The translations under genes were made by a program, and so were the position numbers. This document shows, one piece after another, positions 6,901 to 8,332 of a stretch of DNA of 8,332 nucleotides. The stretch spans positions 1 to 8,332 of the forward strand of contig DTXR01000159.1 in the NCBI GenBank assembly GCA_012962365.1, read 5' to 3'. The stretch is from Chromatiaceae bacterium (GTDB lineage Bacteria; Pseudomonadota; Gammaproteobacteria; Chromatiales; Chromatiaceae). Each line of letters begins with the position of its first letter. The stretch's first letter is position 1. The notes beneath the pieces are model-generated. The model did not search any database and was not told where the DNA came from. It worked only from the letters and a program-made list of their open reading frames with translations.

Positions 6901-8153
6901 AACCTGTACGGCTCAAGCGCCTCTTTCTGCGTGGATTTCTTCTGCTTGTGGCCTTCCTGCTTGCCTGGAAGATCCTGATTCATGGCCTCGGTGAGCACTT
7001 TACCCGTCAGGCGGTGCTGGGTGATGAGAAGGCCATAGACAAGGCTTTGCTCTGGAATCCTGATCAGCCCACGGCCCTGTATTCAAAGGCACGCTCCCTG
7101 ATGCAATCGGAACCCGAGAAGGCAGAAGAATTGCTGCGTCGTTCCATCAGCCTGAATCCCGGAAATGCGGTTCCCATGGAAATGCTGGCGCGCCTGCTTT
7201 TGGACAGGAATCAGGTCGCGGACGCAGATGCGATGATCGATCTTGCGGTGCGCCGCATGCCTGCGCGCAAGGATATTCAACTTGGCGCTGCCCGCTACTG
7301 GGTGAAAAGAGGGAACTTGTCCAGAGCATTGCAGAACTGGGCCGCCGTTCTGAAACTCGATCCGGCCATGGGCAGCCGCATTTATCCGACTTTGATCCGC
7401 ATCGCAGAGAATAGCCAATCGGTGGACAAGTTCAAGTACCTGGCGGAAGCGCCACCGGTCTGGTGGGACGATTTCTTCAAATATCTGAGCGAACATGCCA
7501 GGAAGCTGGAGACCGTTGTGACCATAGCCAGTATGCGACATGCCAGCAAAGTACCCCTATCGAGGGTAGAACGTGACGAATTGGTGAAACGTCTGCAGCA
7601 GGATCATCAATGGCCCGAGGCCTATCTTGTCTGGATCAACGGCTTGAATGCTGAGGAGCGCAGATACCTGGGCAGTGTATTCGATGGCGGCTTCGAATTG
7701 CCGCCAGCAAACACCGGCTTTGGCTGGCATTTTCCGGAAAACAAGGCATGGATGATACGCCGCAAGAACACCTATGGGGCCGAAGGAGAGAAAGCGCTGC
7801 ACATTTTTTACAAGGGGGAAAGCACGCCAGGATCCCAACTGTATCAACCGCTGTTATTGAGCGCGGGGCGGTATGCGATGAACATGCGTACCAGGGTGGA
7901 CCGGCTGCGGGTGCAAGGCGGCATCAGATGGGTTTTACGTTGCGCGGGTGATGAATCACGGGTATTGGGAGAGGGGCCATTGCTGGTTGGAGCCAGCGAT
8001 TGGGAAACCCAGCAGTTCATGTTCGAGGTGCCAAATGACAAAGCATGTGCCGGGCAGTTACTGAGGCTGGAAGTCGTTGGCTCGGATACAGATGATCAGA
8101 TCGTCGAGGGCGAGGTCTGGTTTGACAGGCTGTCCATCCGCAAAATGGAATAG
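6897..8153 (+). CDS. Membrane-anchored TPR protein with C-terminal beta-sandwich-like domain
   Basis: The 418-residue product begins with a basic N-terminus (MKPVRLKRLFLR) and one hydrophobic helix (about 9-30), fitting an uncleaved anchor with the rest in the periplasm. Helical repeats with TPR character follow (about 45-157; for example AEELLRRSISLNPGNAVPME, then YWVKRGNLSRALQNWAAVLKLDP). A helical middle region spans about 160-255. The C-terminal part (about 260-418) is strand-rich and opens with VFDGGFELPPANTGFGWHF. It contains LYQPLLLSAGRYAMNMRTR and WVLRCAGD and closes with EGEVWFDRLSIRK. This resembles galactose-binding/carbohydrate-binding jelly-roll modules, but no ligand residues can be assigned. 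ATG 6897 forms an ATGA overlap with the J-protein stop, and AGGAG lies at 6881-6885, so the two are probably translationally coupled. It is the last gene before a non-coding stretch. TPR proteins near EPS export genes often act as assembly scaffolds; sugar binding here is inference. Confidence 0.82.
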   Translation: MKPVRLKRLFLRGFLLLVAFLLAWKILIHGLGEHFTRQAVLGDEKAIDKALLWNPDQPTALYSKARSLMQSEPEKAEELLRRSISLNPGNAVPMEMLARLLLDRNQVADADAMIDLAVRRMPARKDIQLGAARYWVKRGNLSRALQNWAAVLKLDPAMGSRIYPTLIRIAENSQSVDKFKYLAEAPPVWWDDFFKYLSEHARKLETVVTIASMRHASKVPLSRVERDELVKRLQQDHQWPEAYLVWINGLNAEERRYLGSVFDGGFELPPANTGFGWHFPENKAWMIRRKNTYGAEGEKALHIFYKGESTPGSQLYQPLLLSAGRYAMNMRTRVDRLRVQGGIRWVLRCAGDESRVLGEGPLLVGASDWETQQFMFEVPNDKACAGQLLRLEVVGSDTDDQIVEGEVWFDRLSIRKME

Positions 8154-8170
8154 GATAAATGGCCACTGGA

Positions 8171-8203
8171 TCGGGTATAAGTTGGGTATATGTCGGGTAA
8201 ATT
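8171..8203 (+). repeat. Three contiguous 11-bp direct repeats, core TYGGGTA
   Basis: TCGGGTATAAG (8171-8181), TTGGGTATATG (8182-8192) and TCGGGTAAATT (8193-8203) lie head to tail. The heptamer TYGGGTA recurs at exactly 11-bp spacing, about one DNA turn, so all copies face the same side of the helix. OmpR/PhoB-family response regulators bind direct repeats with such spacing, which makes an operator a reasonable guess. A small decayed tandem repeat without function is also possible. Confidence 0.6.
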
Positions 8204-8237
8204 ACTGGCAAATATTGCTCTAAGCTATTGAGAGAAA

Positions 8238-8251
8238 AGCATTCGAGTGCT
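8238..8251 (+). terminator. Near-palindrome, weak candidate terminator of the EPS operon
   Basis: AGCATTCGAGTGCT pairs AGCAT with GTGCT (one G-T wobble) around TCGA. It is preceded by an A-run and followed by AAGCTTTATTT, so it loosely resembles a terminator. An alternative pairing AAAGC (8236-8240) with GCTTT (8254-8258) is also possible. Both stems are short, and the site sits 85 nt after the last stop codon. Confidence 0.25.
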
Positions 8252-8286
8252 AAGCTTTATTTGGAAGTAACGTGTCCGATAGGGGG

Positions 8287-8316
8287 TGTCTTGACCTTGA
8301 AAACAGGTCAGGCACA
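8287..8316. repeat. Imperfect inverted repeat centred on TGACCT/AGGTCA
   Basis: TGACCT (8292-8297) and AGGTCA (8305-8310) are perfect inverted copies around a 7-nt loop. Pairing extends outward with T-G at 8291/8311, C-G at 8290/8312, a one-base bulge at 8313, and TGT (8287-8289) with ACA (8314-8316), about 11 pairs in total. It could be an operator for the next gene, an RNA hairpin or a REP-like palindrome. The sequence alone does not decide. Confidence 0.5.
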
Positions 8317-8332
8317 TTGAACTGCACGGATG

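Larger units (their letters stand above)
8154..8332 (+). other. AT-richer intergenic region downstream of the EPS genes
   Basis: No coding region is supported here. The stretch contains three contiguous 11-bp repeats (8171-8203), a CTAAGCT direct repeat (8220-8226 and 8250-8256), a small palindrome (8238-8251) and an inverted repeat (8287-8316). TTGAGA at 8228-8233 with TAAGCT at 8251-8256 makes only a weak promoter match. An ATG occupies the last three bases (8330-8332) and might start a following gene, but there is no strong ribosome site and nothing can be translated. Confidence 0.5.

Noticed and set aside
362..8153. Assignment to an exosortase (XrtA/PEP-CTERM) type EPS locus
   Set aside because: The gene order is reminiscent, but no exosortase, PEP-CTERM protein or PrsK/PrsR-type regulator occurs in the window, so the label is unsupported here.
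1..8332. CRISPR array, tRNA, rRNA, complete insertion sequence
   Set aside because: I saw no regularly spaced long repeats, cloverleaf-like segments, rRNA stretches or transposase genes on either strand.

Overview
The window carries the front part of a bacterial exopolysaccharide (EPS) or capsule biosynthesis locus on the + strand. The core genes are about 55% G+C by eye. The translocation apparatus is Gram-negative, with an outer-membrane export protein carrying a signal peptide and a Wzc-type fused chain-length/tyrosine-kinase protein. This points to a proteobacterium, most likely gamma- or betaproteobacterial. That placement is inferred from gene content and cannot be resolved to genus from the sequence alone.

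Layout. Positions 1-192 hold the 3' end of an AT-rich gene whose product ends in a SHOCT-like domain; it looks foreign to the EPS genes. Positions 193-361 are a leader with a plausible sigma-70 promoter. Then come six tightly packed co-directional genes: a WecA-type initiating phosphoglycosyltransferase (362-1462), a CpsB/YwqE-type PHP tyrosine phosphatase (1455-2267), a Wza-like OPX export protein (2344-3093), a Wzc/ExoP-like BY-kinase with a polysaccharide co-polymerase domain (3119-5371), a membrane J-domain protein with a predicted periplasmic NTF2-like domain (5398-6900), and a membrane-anchored TPR protein with a C-terminal beta-sandwich-like domain (6897-8153). Overlaps (8 nt and 4 nt) and short gaps (25-76 nt) suggest one operon. 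Positions 8154-8332 are AT-richer and non-coding, with a three-copy 11-bp tandem repeat and a strong inverted repeat.

How the genes work together. WecA loads the first sugar phosphate on undecaprenyl phosphate. The BY-kinase/co-polymerase and OPX protein form the trans-envelope export and length-control machine. The PHP phosphatase probably reverses phosphorylation of the kinase's Tyr-rich tail. The last two genes are not standard parts of such a machine. They are translationally coupled and both membrane-anchored, and they are the best candidates for an under-described component: a DnaK-recruiting J-protein paired with a periplasmic TPR/beta-sandwich scaffold. No polymerase, flippase, exosortase or later glycosyltransferase lies within the window; they may lie beyond its edges.
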